From contig VBFR01000220.1 of assembly GCA_005889345.1 (NCBI GenBank), positions 1-34,637 on the forward strand: 34,637 nucleotides of DNA, given 5' to 3'. A model generated the notes under the pieces. The model did no database searches. It was not told where the DNA came from and was given only the letters and a program-made list of their open reading frames with translations. A program made the position numbers and the translations under genes. Positions 24,027-32,934 of the stretch are shown here, piece by piece; within the stretch, counting starts at the first letter, position 1; each line of letters begins with the position of its first letter. This stretch comes from Chloroflexota bacterium. Its GTDB lineage: Bacteria > Chloroflexota > Dormibacteria > CF-121.

Positions 24027-24929
24027 TTACAGCCGGGAGGGCTCCTCCCTGCCTTTTGCCGCCACGGGCAGGGACGCGTGCGCCTGGCGGGGTGCGCCCG
24101 CCCGCCGAACCGACTGCGCATAGCGGACGGAATCGGCGGCGGCTTTCTTGGGGAGCGACCGCTGCGCCAGCGCCACCCAGAATGCGGCGGGGCCCGCGTA
24201 GCGATCGCGCGGCGCATCGTCGCCGGCCTGCGCGGGATACCAGTGGACGCGGCCACCCTCGCGCAGCCACACGCCGCCGTCCTGCTCCGCCAGGTAGACG
24301 AGGCGCGGCCCCAGCCCCGCGAGTAATCGCAGGGCCTCGCGGCTGTCGGCGGATGGGAACAGCACGCGCGCGTCCGCGGCCTGCAACGCCACGCTCTCCA
24401 CGGCGGCGAGCGCTGGCTCGAGCACGCGGCGGGTCATGCGCGCATTCGTCCACCAGAGAAGGTCGGCCTCGAGCAGCAGCGCGGAACGGCCGCCGCGCGC
24501 GCGCGCCCCGGCCAGGGCCCCCAGCGCCGCCGAGCGCGCGGGCTCGACCGAGAGCGTGTAGCCGGAGACCACGGTGAGCGCCGCCGTCACAAAGGCGGGC
24601 GGCAGCTCGTCGAGCCGGAGCGCGAGGTCGGCGCCGCGCTCGACCCGCCGCCCCTGGGCGTCACCGTCAGGCTGATGCCAGATGGTGGTGCGCAATCCCG
24701 GCGCCTCGCGCAGCCAGCGAAGATCCACCTTGAGGCGTTCGAGGGCGTCGCGCACCCGGCGCCCTGCCTCATCGGCTCCCACCTTGGCGACGAGTGCGGT
24801 GCGAGCGTGCAGCGCGGCTGCATGCGCCGTCAGCCGGGCCGCCCCACCGCCCAGGATTCCCGGACTGCTGGCCGACGCGCGTTCTTCCGCCACGTCGCCG
24901 ACGGCGAGCCAGTCGAGTCCCCCGCCCAT
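24027..24929 (-). CDS. PfkB/ribokinase-fold protein, probably without kinase activity
   Basis: The protein has 300 residues. The N-terminal half matches PfkB sugar kinases: WLAVGDVAEE, then GGGAARLTAHAAALHARTALVAKVGADEAGRRVRDAL in two successive stretches, with the usual GG and KVG-D-G positions. The C-terminal signature, normally DTTGAGDAF with the catalytic Asp, reads DDAPRDRYAGPAAF (about 237-250): the GAGD core is lost and the catalytic Asp is replaced. The ATP-binding side is also Ala/Arg rich. It may be a ligand-binding or regulatory relative. It lies 15 bases after a small membrane protein gene and before a small exported protein gene, all on the minus strand. Confidence 0.75.
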   Translation of the reverse strand: MGGGLDWLAVGDVAEERASASSPGILGGGAARLTAHAAALHARTALVAKVGADEAGRRVRDALERLKVDLRWLREAPGLRTTIWHQPDGDAQGRRVERGADLALRLDELPPAFVTAALTVVSGYTLSVEPARSAALGALAGARARGGRSALLLEADLLWWTNARMTRRVLEPALAAVESVALQAADARVLFPSADSREALRLLAGLGPRLVYLAEQDGGVWLREGGRVHWYPAQAGDDAPRDRYAGPAAFWVALAQRSLPKKAAADSVRYAQSVRRAGAPRQAHASLPVAAKGREEPSRL

Positions 24930-24944
24930 ATCGGGTCATGATAG

Positions 24945-25388
24945 TTAGTCGCCGTCGTCGGGTTTTTGCGTGCCAGGCTGCGGACCCGGCTCGCGAACAA
25001 CCGGCGGGGCGGACGGGTGCGGCGCCGGCTGTGATGATGCGACCGGGACTGGCGATGCGACCGGCCGCGCGGAGGCGGGCGCCGTGGATCCGGCGGGCGT
25101 GCCCGACGAACGATGCGTTGCTGCCGAACGCGCCGAGACCGCTGCCACCGGCGCCGGAGTGGCCAGCGTCCCGAGCGCGAGTGTGCCACCCGAGGCCCAC
25201 GCTTCGGGTTGTTCGTCGGCCTCGACGGCGGGGATCGCGAGCGAGAGATGGAGCTCGCGGCTCCCGGCCGGACCCAGCACGAGGGACGTCATCTGGTAGA
25301 GGGTAAGCCCCGCGGCGGCGATCAGCAGGCTGCCGGCTGAGAGGCCGCGTTGGCCGGCGACGGCGATCAACCCCCGCATGCCATGCAT
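24945..25388 (-). CDS. Single-pass membrane protein with Pro/Ala/Ser-rich tail
   Basis: The protein has 147 residues. A membrane segment at about 15-38 (LSAGSLLIAAAGLTLYQM) is followed by an external part with LHLSLAIPAVEADEQPEAWA and a low-complexity Pro/Ala/Ser/Val tail ending in acidic residues. The short LxLSLAIPAVEA stretch resembles the LSVSFIVEPAAL stretch of the small exported protein at 23760, hinting that the two are related. It is the first gene of the three-gene minus-strand cluster with the PfkB-like gene. Function unknown. Confidence 0.6.
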   Translation of the reverse strand: MHGMRGLIAVAGQRGLSAGSLLIAAAGLTLYQMTSLVLGPAGSRELHLSLAIPAVEADEQPEAWASGGTLALGTLATPAPVAAVSARSAATHRSSGTPAGSTAPASARPVASPVPVASSQPAPHPSAPPVVREPGPQPGTQKPDDGD

Positions 25389-25469
25389 CCTACGGACCGT
25401 TGATTTCGACCACGTAGTCCATCTGGCCCATTACAGCAGCCATTGGGAGGAGGGCCGTAGAGTGATGCG

Positions 25470-27485
25470 ATGGCGAATCGACTCGCGCAGGAGACCAGTC
25501 CCTATCTTCTCGAGCACGCCAACAATCCGGTCGACTGGTATCCGTGGGGTTCGCCGGCGCTGGAGCGCGCCCGTGCCGAACACAAGCCGATCCTGCTGAG
25601 CATCGGCTACAGTGCCTGCCACTGGTGCCACGTCATGGCGCGCGAGTCCTTCGAAGACGAGCAGACGGCGGCGCTGATGAACCGCGACTTCATTTCCATC
25701 AAGGTCGACCGCGAAGAGCGACCGGACCTCGACCAGGTCTACATGCGCGCGGTGCAGGCGATGACCGGTTCCGGCGGATGGCCGATGACGGTCTTCCTGC
25801 TGCCCGACGGCACGCCATTTTTCGCCGGCACCTACTTTCCGCCGACCGATCGTTCTGGGATGCCGGCGTTCCAGCGGGTGCTGGCCGCGGTCGCCGATGC
25901 CTTTGCGAAACGCCCGGCCGACGTCCTGGAAACCGCCACCCAGGTCCGCGACTTTCTGCACCGTCCGTCCGTGCCGCTGGCGGCGGGCGACCTCACGCCG
26001 GCGCTGTTGGAGGAGGCCGCCACGGGACTCGCGCGCGACTTCGACCCGGAGCACGCGGGCTTCGGCGGCGCACCGAAGTTTCCACAACCGATGCTCATCG
26101 AGGTTCTGTTGCGTCACCACGCGCGGACCGGGCAGCCGGCCGCGCTCGAGATGGCGTTAGAGACATTGCGCGCGATGGCGGCGGGCGGGATCTACGACCA
26201 GCTGGGAGGAGGATTCCATCGCTACGCCGTCGACGAGCGCTGGCTCGTGCCGCACTTCGAAAAGATGCTCTACGACAACGCCCTGCTGACGCGCGCCTAT
26301 CTCGATGCCTGGCAGCTGACCCACGACCCCGCTCATCGACGCGTCGCCGAGCAAACGCTGGCCTTCGTGCTGCGCGAGATGACCTCGCCGGAGGGCGCCT
26401 TCTACTCCAGCCTCGACGCGGATAGCGAGGGCGAGGAGGGCCGCTTCTACCTCTGGACGCCGGCGGAGCTCGAGGCCGTGCTCGGCGTCGACGACGCGCG
26501 CGCGATTGCCCGCGCCTTCGATGTCACGCCCGCGGGGAATTTCGAGGGTCGCAACATCCTGCATCCCGTGGTGTCGGACGCGGTCGAAATCCTCGATGGC
26601 GCGCGCGACCGGCTGATGGCGGCGCGGGCGCGGCGTGCCCGGCCGCATCGCGATGAGAAGGTGATCGCCGGATGGAACGGCTTGATGCTGCGCGCCGTGG
26701 CCGACGCGGGACGCGTGCTCGACCGGCGGGACCTGGTCATCGCCGCCGAGGCGAATGCGCGATTCCTGCTCTCGCGTATGCGAGAACGCGGGCGCATGCG
26801 GCGCAGCTACAAGGACTCACGCGCGCCGCTGGCGGGCTTCCTCGAAGACCAGGCGGCCGTGGCCGACGGGTTGTTGAGCCTCTACGAGGCGACCTTCGAT
26901 CCGCGCTGGCTCGACGACGTGCGCGAGCTCGTGCGAGAAATGCTGGCCGCCTTCTGGGATGAGGACGCGGCCGCCTTTTTCGATACCGGAAAGGACCAGG
27001 AGCAACTGGTGGTGCGACCGCAGGATGTCACCGACAACGCGATTCCTTCGGGAACATCGCTGGCGGTTGACGTCCTGCTGCGCGCCGGCCTGCTGCTGGG
27101 CGAGCCATCATGGCAGGACCGGGCGCGGCGAACGCTCGAGCGCCTGGCACCGACCGCGGCCAAGGCGCCGCTGGCGTTCGGACGCCTGCTCGCGGCGCTC
27201 GATTTCCACCTCGGCCGGGTCGTGGAGCTGGCCGTGGTCGCGCCACCGGGGGACGCGTCAGCGGATCGGCTGCTCGCGGTCGTCCGCGAGCGCTTTCTCC
27301 CCAATCGCCTGCTCGCCGTCGGCGCGAGCGACCCGGGCATCCCGCTGCTGGCGGACCGGCGCGCCATCGATGGCAAGGCGACGGCCTATCTCTGCGAACA
27401 CTTCGTCTGCCAGGCGCCGACCCGGGACCCCGGGGAGCTGGCGGATCAGCTGGATTCCTTCACGGCGAAGCCGGTTGCGTCGTGA
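25470..27485 (+). CDS. Thioredoxin-domain protein of the DUF255/YyaL (SSP411) family
   Basis: The protein has 671 residues. The N-terminal thioredoxin-like domain (about 1-160) opens with the signature [21 protein letters not shown] and carries CHWC at Cys50/Cys53, followed by [13 protein letters not shown] and [19 protein letters not shown]. The rest is the (alpha/alpha) barrel domain with [38 protein letters not shown] and [13 protein letters not shown]. The family is widespread but its substrate is not settled. There is no signal peptide. GGGAGGAGG lies about 14 bases before the ATG. The last 26 bases overlap the convergent mobA gene. Confidence 0.93.
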   Translation: MANRLAQETSPYLLEHANNPVDWYPWGSPALERARAEHKPILLSIGYSACHWCHVMARESFEDEQTAALMNRDFISIKVDREERPDLDQVYMRAVQAMTGSGGWPMTVFLLPDGTPFFAGTYFPPTDRSGMPAFQRVLAAVADAFAKRPADVLETATQVRDFLHRPSVPLAAGDLTPALLEEAATGLARDFDPEHAGFGGAPKFPQPMLIEVLLRHHARTGQPAALEMALETLRAMAAGGIYDQLGGGFHRYAVDERWLVPHFEKMLYDNALLTRAYLDAWQLTHDPAHRRVAEQTLAFVLREMTSPEGAFYSSLDADSEGEEGRFYLWTPAELEAVLGVDDARAIARAFDVTPAGNFEGRNILHPVVSDAVEILDGARDRLMAARARRARPHRDEKVIAGWNGLMLRAVADAGRVLDRRDLVIAAEANARFLLSRMRERGRMRRSYKDSRAPLAGFLEDQAAVADGLLSLYEATFDPRWLDDVRELVREMLAAFWDEDAAAFFDTGKDQEQLVVRPQDVTDNAIPSGTSLAVDVLLRAGLLLGEPSWQDRARRTLERLAPTAAKAPLAFGRLLAALDFHLGRVVELAVVAPPGDASADRLLAVVRERFLPNRLLAVGASDPGIPLLADRRAIDGKATAYLCEHFVCQAPTRDPGELADQLDSFTAKPVAS

Positions 27486-28056
27486 GCCACGCCTCGTAAT
27501 CGGCCGGCGTGTTGATGTTGCGAAACGAGCGTAGCTCCGGATCGATGACGCGCAGCTCCTCTTCCGTCACGTAGCGAACCCTGCTGGCGGCCAGCAGACT
27601 CCTGATGCTGCGCTCGCCGGCGTTGAGGAGGCCATCGATCCGGGATGCGAGGCTGCGCTGGTAGAGAGCGCAGACGCCCTGGGGCTCGCCGCCGATGCGC
27701 GGCACGACGGCATCGTATCCGGCAGACATCTCTCCTAGCCGCGTGACAACGGCCGGCTGGACGTCCGGCAGGTCACAGGCGACCACCCACACGTGAGGGT
27801 ACCGGGCTGCCGTCAAGCCGGCGTGCATGCCGCCGAGTGGACCGAGGCCGTCGGCGCGGTCGGCCACAAGGCGCACATCGGGAAGGTTTGGCGTGACAGA
27901 TCCCCCGGCGACGATCGTCTCAAGGACGACCGGCGCGAGCCGGCGAGCGATGTGCTCGATGAGCGTGCCGTCGCCCGCCGGCAGAGCCGCCTTGTCGCGA
28001 CCCATGCGGCGGCTGAGGCCGCCGGCAAGGATCACGAGGCTGCAGCCGCCGCGCAT
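27460..28056 (-). CDS. mobA: Molybdenum cofactor guanylyltransferase
   Basis: The protein has 198 residues. MobA attaches GMP from GTP to molybdopterin-Mo to give the bis-MGD cofactor precursor. The nucleotide-binding motif [14 protein letters not shown] (about 10-23) is complete. Also visible are [13 protein letters not shown], the metal-binding ACDLPDV, and the C-terminal [13 protein letters not shown], which is characteristic of the family. No other cofactor gene or molybdoenzyme is in the window. It starts 22 bases after the pilin gene stop on the same strand; its 3' end overlaps the convergent YyaL-family gene by 26 bases. Confidence 0.92.
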   Translation of the reverse strand: MRGGCSLVILAGGLSRRMGRDKAALPAGDGTLIEHIARRLAPVVLETIVAGGSVTPNLPDVRLVADRADGLGPLGGMHAGLTAARYPHVWVVACDLPDVQPAVVTRLGEMSAGYDAVVPRIGGEPQGVCALYQRSLASRIDGLLNAGERSIRSLLAASRVRYVTEEELRVIDPELRSFRNINTPADYEAWLTTQPASP

Positions 28057-28078
28057 GGCAAGAGCCTAACGCGCCGGC

Positions 28079-28264
28079 TTACTGCCCGATGGCGCCGCTG
28101 ATGTTGCAGAAGACGTTCGCCACCTGGTTGCCCAGGAGGATCAGCACGACGATGACGACCACCGCGATCAGGACCAGGATCAAGGCGTACTCGACCATCG
28201 ACTGGCCCTGCTCGTTGTCGACCAAACGCGCCATTAAACGCCGGATGAGTTCAACGAGATGCAT
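28079..28264 (-). CDS. Flp/Fap-type type IVb pilin subunit
   Basis: The protein has 61 residues from the ATG at 28264. The open frame extends upstream, but this start gives a typical short leader. It shows the prepilin peptidase site EQG|QSMVEYALI: cleavage after Gly20, Glu at +5, then a long hydrophobic helix (about 24-46). The short tail ends NVFCNISGAIGQ, with one Cys. Flp pilins build thin adhesive pili through the Tad secretion machinery; no tad genes are in the window, so this is an orphan copy here. It is divergent from the CAP-domain gene (202-base gap) and followed by mobA. Confidence 0.9.
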   Translation of the reverse strand: MHLVELIRRLMARLVDNEQGQSMVEYALILVLIAVVVIVVLILLGNQVANVFCNISGAIGQ

Positions 28265-28466
28265 GACGGCATTGTCCGTGCCCGACCTTGCGCCATTCGT
28301 TACAGGACCGTCGCAGCCGCGCGACCGCGCCATCTTGAGCGCGGGCACGGCCGCCGGGCGGCGTTCGACGGCACTGTCGCAATCCGGGTTCCAACCTTTC
28401 GCCGGCGCAACCCGGCCCCTCCGACGCGGGTTGTACGCCCCAGCATCTTCGGAGGGAGGTATCCGC

Positions 28467-29129
28467 ATGTCATTCATCGCTTCACGTCTGGGTTCCGGCG
28501 CCGCCGCCCTGCTGGTGGCCGCCGGGTTGACCCTGAGCTCGACACCCGTCGAGGCCGCCGCGCCACGCGCCGCGGGCAAGACGGTGGTGCGCTGCACCAC
28601 CCGGCATCACGTGCGCCACTGCGTGCGGGTCGTCGTCCACACGACCAGGCGCACCACGACCAAGAAGAAGCCGGTCGCGCCCACGCCGCATCCCACGACG
28701 ACCGTGACCACCGTCAGCACCGCCCCCTCGGGGAGCCTGGTCGCGCAGGAGCTGGCCCTGGTCAACGCCGACCGCCGGGCGGCGGGCCTGCCGGCGCTCG
28801 CCGAGTCGGCGGCGCTCGATCGCATCGCAACCGCGAGGGCGCAGGACATGGCGGTCAACGGCTACTTCAGCCATTACCGTCCCGGTCACAGCACCCTGGC
28901 CGTGCTCGAGCTGCTGCGCGCCAATGGCGTGCGCTTTAGCTGGTACGGCGAGAACATCATCTGGGAGTCCGGCCAGCCCGCCGCAGCGGTCGCCGGCCAC
29001 TTCAATACCTGGTGGATGAACTCACCGGAACACCGCGCCAACCTCCTCAACACGCACTACGGCCACATCGGCATCGGGGTCGCGGTCAGCGGATCGCGCG
29101 TCTACATGGTGGAGGACTTCACCAACTAG
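28467..29129 (+). CDS. Secreted CAP/SCP-domain protein (YkwD-like)
   Basis: The protein has 220 residues from the ATG at 28467, chosen because GGAGGGAGG is 7 bases upstream; the longer open frame has no such site. It has a signal peptide with cleavage near STPVEAA (about residue 30), then a basic Arg/His/Thr/Lys-rich linker (about 40-80). The CAP domain follows (about 92-220): LALVNADRRAAGLPALAES, RAQDMAVNGYFSHYRP, YGENIIWE and WWMNSPEHRANLLNTHY-like motifs with the conserved His and Glu residues of the cavity. CAP proteins are extracellular; bacterial roles are poorly known. The gene ends at a strong shared terminator. Confidence 0.92.
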   Translation: MSFIASRLGSGAAALLVAAGLTLSSTPVEAAAPRAAGKTVVRCTTRHHVRHCVRVVVHTTRRTTTKKKPVAPTPHPTTTVTTVSTAPSGSLVAQELALVNADRRAAGLPALAESAALDRIATARAQDMAVNGYFSHYRPGHSTLAVLELLRANGVRFSWYGENIIWESGQPAAAVAGHFNTWWMNSPEHRANLLNTHYGHIGIGVAVSGSRVYMVEDFTN

Positions 29130-29151
29130 CGGGCGTCGTCTCTCGCACATG

Positions 29152-29187
29152 AAAAAGACCGGCCCCGGGGCCGGTCTTTCTTCTTTG
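29152..29187. terminator. Bidirectional intrinsic terminator (26-base perfect palindrome)
   Basis: AAAGACCGGCCCC (29154-29166) is followed directly by GGGGCCGGTCTTT (29167-29179). A T-rich run follows on the plus strand (TTTCTTCTTT) and AAAAA on the left gives a T-run on the minus strand. It serves the CAP gene and the convergent small membrane protein gene. Confidence 0.92.
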
Positions 29188-29200
29188 CTGGCTCGGAAAA

Positions 29201-29419
29201 TTAGGGGGATGTAGAGGCGGATGCCGAGGCCGCGATCGACGGAGCGTTCGACGGCGGATTGATGATGGTGGTGTTGCTGCCGCCGACCCCGAACCAGTGC
29301 CCCACCGCAAATCCGTAGAACAGGATCGCGAGGATGACGATCAAGGCGATCAGGAAGATCGCCACCACCGCCGCACTGGAGCCACCGTCGCCATCGTCGT
29401 GCTCATGAACGACTGCCAT
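29201..29419 (-). CDS. Small single-pass membrane protein, unknown function
   Basis: The protein has 72 residues. A short acidic/His N-terminus (MAVVHEHDDGDGGSS) is followed by a long hydrophobic helix (about 16-39) and a Ser/Ala/Asn/Pro-rich tail. GGGAGG lies 5 bases before the ATG, and a good promoter is found upstream, so this is a real independently transcribed gene. No family was recognised. The 165 bases upstream, to the SDR gene, contain only its promoter. Confidence 0.78.
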   Translation of the reverse strand: MAVVHEHDDGDGGSSAAVVAIFLIALIVILAILFYGFAVGHWFGVGGSNTTIINPPSNAPSIAASASASTSP

Positions 29420-29463
29420 GTTTACCTCCCTGGTACCTTGATGACTTAGTTGATACCGCAGCT

Positions 29464-29492
29464 ATCATATCAATTGCCTGCCGCGTGGTCAA
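29464..29492 (-). promoter_or_regulatory. Sigma-70-type promoter of the small membrane protein gene
   Basis: On the minus strand TTGACC (29487-29492) and TATGAT (29464-29469) are separated by 17 bases. The predicted start of transcription is about 40 bases before the ATG. Overlapping it is an inverted repeat TTGATA/TATCAA (29450-29455 and 29468-29473), which could be an operator. Confidence 0.65.
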
Positions 29493-29584
29493 TTCTTGAG
29501 ATGGCGGAACGCTCCTGGTCGCTGGGTGACGCGCACCCTGTGAATGATGTGGAAGGCCTGTGAATAAGCTGGACAGCGGGCGCG

Positions 29585-30337
29585 CTAGCTTTTGCGGGCG
29601 ACGTCGCGGACGGTCGCCTGGGCGATCGGCCGGACCACCATCTCGTCGACGTTCACGTGGGGTGGCCGGGTCACCACCCACACGATGCAGTCGGCGACGT
29701 CGGCGCCGGTGAGGGGCTGCATCCCCTTATACACGTTCGACGCCCGCCCCTGATCGCCCTTGAAGCGGACGAGGCTGAACTCGGTCTCCACCATGCCCGG
29801 CTCGATCTCGGTGACGCGAATCGGCTCGCCCATCAGTTCGAGGCGAAGCGTCTTGGTGATGGCGCGGACAGCGTGCTTGCTTGCCGTGTAGCCCACGCCG
29901 CCCGGATAGACCTCGAAACCAGCGACCGACCCCAGGTTGACGATGTGCGCGTGCGGGGCCCGCCGCAGCAGGGGGAGCATCGCCCGGGTGACGCGCAGCA
30001 GGCCGAGGACGTTGGTTTCCATCATCTGCACCCAGTCGTCGTCGTTGCCTTCGGCGAGTGGCTGCAGGCCAGCCGCCAGGCCGGCGTTGTTGACCAGGAT
30101 CTCGACCTTCCCGTACTCCGCCGCGATCGCGGCCGTGAACGAGTCGATGCTCGCCGGATCGCGAACGTCGAGCACGAGCCCTCGACCGCCGAGCTCGCGG
30201 GCGACCGCCATCAGGCGATCCTCGCGGCGGGCGCCGAGCACCACGAAGAAGCCGGCCTCGCGGAGTCGTCGCGCGGTCGCCTCGCCGATCCCGGAGCTCG
30301 CGCCGGTCACGACGGCGATGCGATCGGAGCCGGGCAT
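29585..30337 (-). CDS. Short-chain dehydrogenase/reductase (YdfG-like SDR)
   Basis: The protein has 250 residues with all classical SDR signatures: the cofactor motif TGASSGIG (about 11-18), LDVRDP, NNAG, the catalytic Ser in NLGSVAG, and YTASK with catalytic Tyr and Lys. An Arg pair after the second strand (GARREDRL) favours NADPH. The C-terminal part (GMVETEFSLVRFKGD, PPHVNVDEMVVRPIAQ) matches the YdfG/serine 3-dehydrogenase-like branch. The substrate cannot be assigned. There is no operon partner: the next minus-strand gene downstream has its own promoter, and upstream the neighbour is divergent. Confidence 0.93.
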   Translation of the reverse strand: MPGSDRIAVVTGASSGIGEATARRLREAGFFVVLGARREDRLMAVARELGGRGLVLDVRDPASIDSFTAAIAAEYGKVEILVNNAGLAAGLQPLAEGNDDDWVQMMETNVLGLLRVTRAMLPLLRRAPHAHIVNLGSVAGFEVYPGGVGYTASKHAVRAITKTLRLELMGEPIRVTEIEPGMVETEFSLVRFKGDQGRASNVYKGMQPLTGADVADCIVWVVTRPPHVNVDEMVVRPIAQATVRDVARKS

Positions 30338-30439
30338 TCGTTAATGGTAGGCGGGCGTGAGCAAGCCACGGACTGTTCTTTTTCCATCACGCTCGGTATC
30401 CTGTTTGGGAGAATTCTCGGCAGGAGGCAAGGGAAGGGC

Positions 30440-30967
30440 ATGGACCTGCGCCAGCGTGGGCTCACGCTCGCCGCAGCATTGGTGCTGCTGGCCGCCTGCG
30501 CGTCCCTGGCAGGCATCGGGCCCGGCTCGTGGATAATGCCCGTCGTCGCGGCGCGGCCGCATCCGTCGCCAACACCGATACCCACGCCCAGGCCAACACC
30601 GACGCCCACGCCCAGGCCCACACCGACACCCACGCCCGAACCGACGCCGACCCCTACCGTCACGCCGGCCCCGAGCGCCACGCCGGCCCCGGCGGCCATC
30701 GCGCCACCCGCAGCCACCCCGACGTCGCAAGCCGTGGCCGCGGCCGGTCCGGCGGGCGCCGGCCGCCTGCCCCTGGCCGGTCCACCCCCGGCCGAAGGCT
30801 CAGCTCAGGCGGTGGCGGTGGCGCCGACCGTGCAAGGTGCGAACGCCGCCGACACGGGAGGCACGCCGGAGTCGGAGAGCCCGTTGTTGTTGATCACGCT
30901 CGTGCTGCTGGGCGTCCCCGCCCTGCTCATCATGACGCTGCTGGCGACGGTGCTGACCCGGCGCTGA
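30440..30967 (+). CDS. Proline-rich surface protein with N-terminal lipobox-like signal and C-terminal membrane anchor
   Basis: The protein has 175 residues from the ATG at 30440, with AGGAGG 12 bases and GGGAAGGG 2 bases upstream. The N-terminus LTLAAALVLLAACAS is a signal with a possible lipobox (LAAC). A PTPTP-type spacer (bases about 30565-30680) follows, then an Ala/Pro-rich part, then AADTGG, a hydrophobic helix (about 147-172) and the tail TRR. AADTG-helix-basic tail resembles a sortase sorting signal (LAxTG) but lacks the Leu, so wall anchoring is only possible. The last 38 bases overlap the 3' end of the convergent permease gene. Confidence 0.75.
   Translation: MDLRQRGLTLAAALVLLAACASLAGIGPGSWIMPVVAARPHPSPTPIPTPRPTPTPTPRPTPTPTPEPTPTPTVTPAPSATPAPAAIAPPAATPTSQAVAAAGPAGAGRLPLAGPPPAEGSAQAVAVAPTVQGANAADTGGTPESESPLLLITLVLLGVPALLIMTLLATVLTRR
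30565..30680 (+). repeat. Thr-Pro/Arg-Pro coding repeat (wall-spanning spacer)
   Basis: The segment has imperfect tandem copies of CCGACGCCCACGCCCAGG-like units encoding PTPTPRP and variants. Such extended rods commonly span the cell wall in monoderm surface proteins. Confidence 0.8.
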
Positions 30968-31871
30968 GCCGGGTGAAGAACACGACCAGGGGAACGACCA
31001 TCGAGACGAAGGCCGCGGCCGTGAGGTACTCGATGTGCTGTCCCAGAGAGCCGACCAGGTTGGTCAGCGTGAGGGTGAGCGGGGCGACCTCGGGCGTCCC
31101 ACCGATATAGATCAGCGCCACCAGCAGGTCGTTCCAGACCCAGAGAAACTGGAAGATGATCAATGACGCCAGCGCCGGTACCGACAGCGGCAGGATGAGG
31201 CGGAAGAAGACCGTCACCGGACCAGCGCCATCGATCTCGGCCGACTCGAAGAGGTCCGACGGCAGCACGCGGAAGAAATTCGCGAGCAGGTAAATGGCAA
31301 AGGGCAGCCCGTAACCGGTGTGCGCGATCCAGACCGCGATGAACCCGGCGTTGAGGCCGAAGGGGAGGGTATTCCCCGAGGTGAGCCCCAGGTGGACCGC
31401 GATTGTCAGCAGCGGGATGAACGTCATCTGCAGCGGTACGGCGAGCAGCCCGACCAGGGCGAGGAAGATCCAATTGCGGCCCGGGAACTTCATCCAGGCA
31501 AAGGCGTAGGCGGCAAAGGCCGCGATCGCCGTCGGGATGATCGTCCCCGGGATGGTGATCATGAAGCTGTTGAAGAAGGCGGAGGGCAGGTCGCTCGCGC
31601 CCAGGACGTGGCTGTAGCTGTCCAGCGTGAACTGATAGGGCGGGGCCAGTGCCGTCCACCAGCCGCTCGTGTTGAACGCGCCGCTGGGCCGGAAGGAGTT
31701 GATCAGCAGCCCGAGCGTTGGCGTGACCCAGGCCAGAGTGAGGGCCAGCACGGCGACGTTCAACCCAGCGCTCGATACCCGCGCCGACAGTCGCTCTGTC
31801 TTGAGTTTCGGCCGGCGTGCGGGTGCCGAGCTCGTGGGCGTGGGGACCGGCGTCGTGACGGCCACGCTCAT
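30930..31871 (-). CDS. Carbohydrate ABC transporter permease (MalG-type)
   Basis: The protein has 313 residues. It has a cytoplasmic Pro/Ser/Thr/Arg-rich N-terminus of about 35 residues, then six membrane helices. The cytoplasmic EAA loop, which contacts the ATPase, reads ESAEIDGAGPVTVFFRLILPLSVPA, typical of the MalG/CUT1 family. Its start overlaps the stop of the MalF-type gene by four bases. The 3' end overlaps the convergent proline-rich gene by 38 bases. No ATPase (MalK/MsmX-type) gene is in the window, so the energising subunit is probably shared and encoded elsewhere. Confidence 0.93.
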   Translation of the reverse strand: MSVAVTTPVPTPTSSAPARRPKLKTERLSARVSSAGLNVAVLALTLAWVTPTLGLLINSFRPSGAFNTSGWWTALAPPYQFTLDSYSHVLGASDLPSAFFNSFMITIPGTIIPTAIAAFAAYAFAWMKFPGRNWIFLALVGLLAVPLQMTFIPLLTIAVHLGLTSGNTLPFGLNAGFIAVWIAHTGYGLPFAIYLLANFFRVLPSDLFESAEIDGAGPVTVFFRLILPLSVPALASLIIFQFLWVWNDLLVALIYIGGTPEVAPLTLTLTNLVGSLGQHIEYLTAAAFVSMVVPLVVFFTRLSAGSAPSPAAS

Positions 31872-32905
31872 CGCCGCGACTCCACTGCTCGGAACTGGCG
31901 CAGGTTGAAAATCAAGACCGGGACCACGGCGAGCAACAGGATCACGGCGAGCGCGCTCGCGTTGGCGTGGTTGCCCGCTTTGTACAGCTCCGCGTACATC
32001 CGCCGGGCGAGGATATCGGTGTTGTAGTTTCCGGCGGTCATGACGTACACGACGTCGAAGGCCTTGAGTGCGAAGATCACCATGGTGGTGCCGACGACGA
32101 CGATGGTGGGCATCATCAGCGGCAGGATGATGCGGCGAAACACCGTGAGTTCGTTGGCGCCGTCGACGCGGGCGGCCTCCAGCAGCTCACCGGGGATGCC
32201 CTTGAGCGCGGCCGAGAGGATCACCATCGCAAAGCCGGTCGCACCCCACACACCGATGAAGATCAGGGCGAAGTTATTGAAGCGCGTGTCCTGGATCCAG
32301 GTCTGCGGCTGGCCGTGAAAGATGTTGACCAGGATGGCGTTGAGGATGCCGGTCTGTGGCACGTCCGACGGCCGGTAGTAATAGACGAACTGCCAGATGA
32401 CGGCCATTGCCACAAAGGAGATCGCCATCGGCATGAAGATCAGGGACTTGACCGGCTTTTCGTACTTGACTCGGTCCGATAGGACCGCCATCAGCAGGCC
32501 GAAGAGGAGGACCAACCCGGGGTAGAGAATCAGCCACAAGACGTTGTTCCTCAGCACGATCAGGATGCCACCATCGGTCAGGAGCCTCGTAAAGTTGCCG
32601 AGCCCCACGAAGCTGGTGCCGTTGCGGTCCAAGAGACTGGTCCAGACGGTGCCAACCATCGGATACACGAGGATTACGGCGACGAAGAAGATGGCGGGCC
32701 CGACCCAGATCCAGGGACGGACCGATGGCTGGGCACGCTTGGGGAGCCGCTTGACGAGCAGCTCGGCTCCGACGATGTAGGCAGCCAGGGCGACGGGGAC
32801 GCCGATGATCACGAGCAGCAGCACCGGGAGGTTGACTGTCAGCAGCGTTTGCCAATCAACCTCGAGCGCCGGCAGCCGGGTGATCAACGGCGTGACCCCG
32901 TCCAT
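31868..32905 (-). CDS. Carbohydrate ABC transporter permease (MalF-type)
   Basis: The protein has 345 residues. An extra N-terminal helix (about 14-45) precedes six core helices, as in CUT1 MalF-type permeases. The EAA loop is EAARVDGANELTVFRRIILPLMMPT. The periplasmic-type loop between core helices carries RNGTSFVGLGNFTRLL. The gene is 29 bases downstream of the binding-protein gene and overlaps the MalG-type gene by four bases, forming one operon. Partner permease and binding protein are encoded side by side, so they surely form one importer. The substrate is likely an oligosaccharide or alpha/beta-glycoside. Confidence 0.93.
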   Translation of the reverse strand: MDGVTPLITRLPALEVDWQTLLTVNLPVLLLVIIGVPVALAAYIVGAELLVKRLPKRAQPSVRPWIWVGPAIFFVAVILVYPMVGTVWTSLLDRNGTSFVGLGNFTRLLTDGGILIVLRNNVLWLILYPGLVLLFGLLMAVLSDRVKYEKPVKSLIFMPMAISFVAMAVIWQFVYYYRPSDVPQTGILNAILVNIFHGQPQTWIQDTRFNNFALIFIGVWGATGFAMVILSAALKGIPGELLEAARVDGANELTVFRRIILPLMMPTIVVVGTTMVIFALKAFDVVYVMTAGNYNTDILARRMYAELYKAGNHANASALAVILLLAVVPVLIFNLRQFRAVESRR

Positions 32906-32934
32906 GTCGCTATCTCATAGTTAGGCGTGTTCGG

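Noticed and set aside
28265-28466. Cyclic-di-AMP (ydaO-type) riboswitch before the CAP-domain gene
   Set aside because: The leader is GC rich with hairpins and such switches often precede wall-related genes, but I could not find the conserved core motifs.
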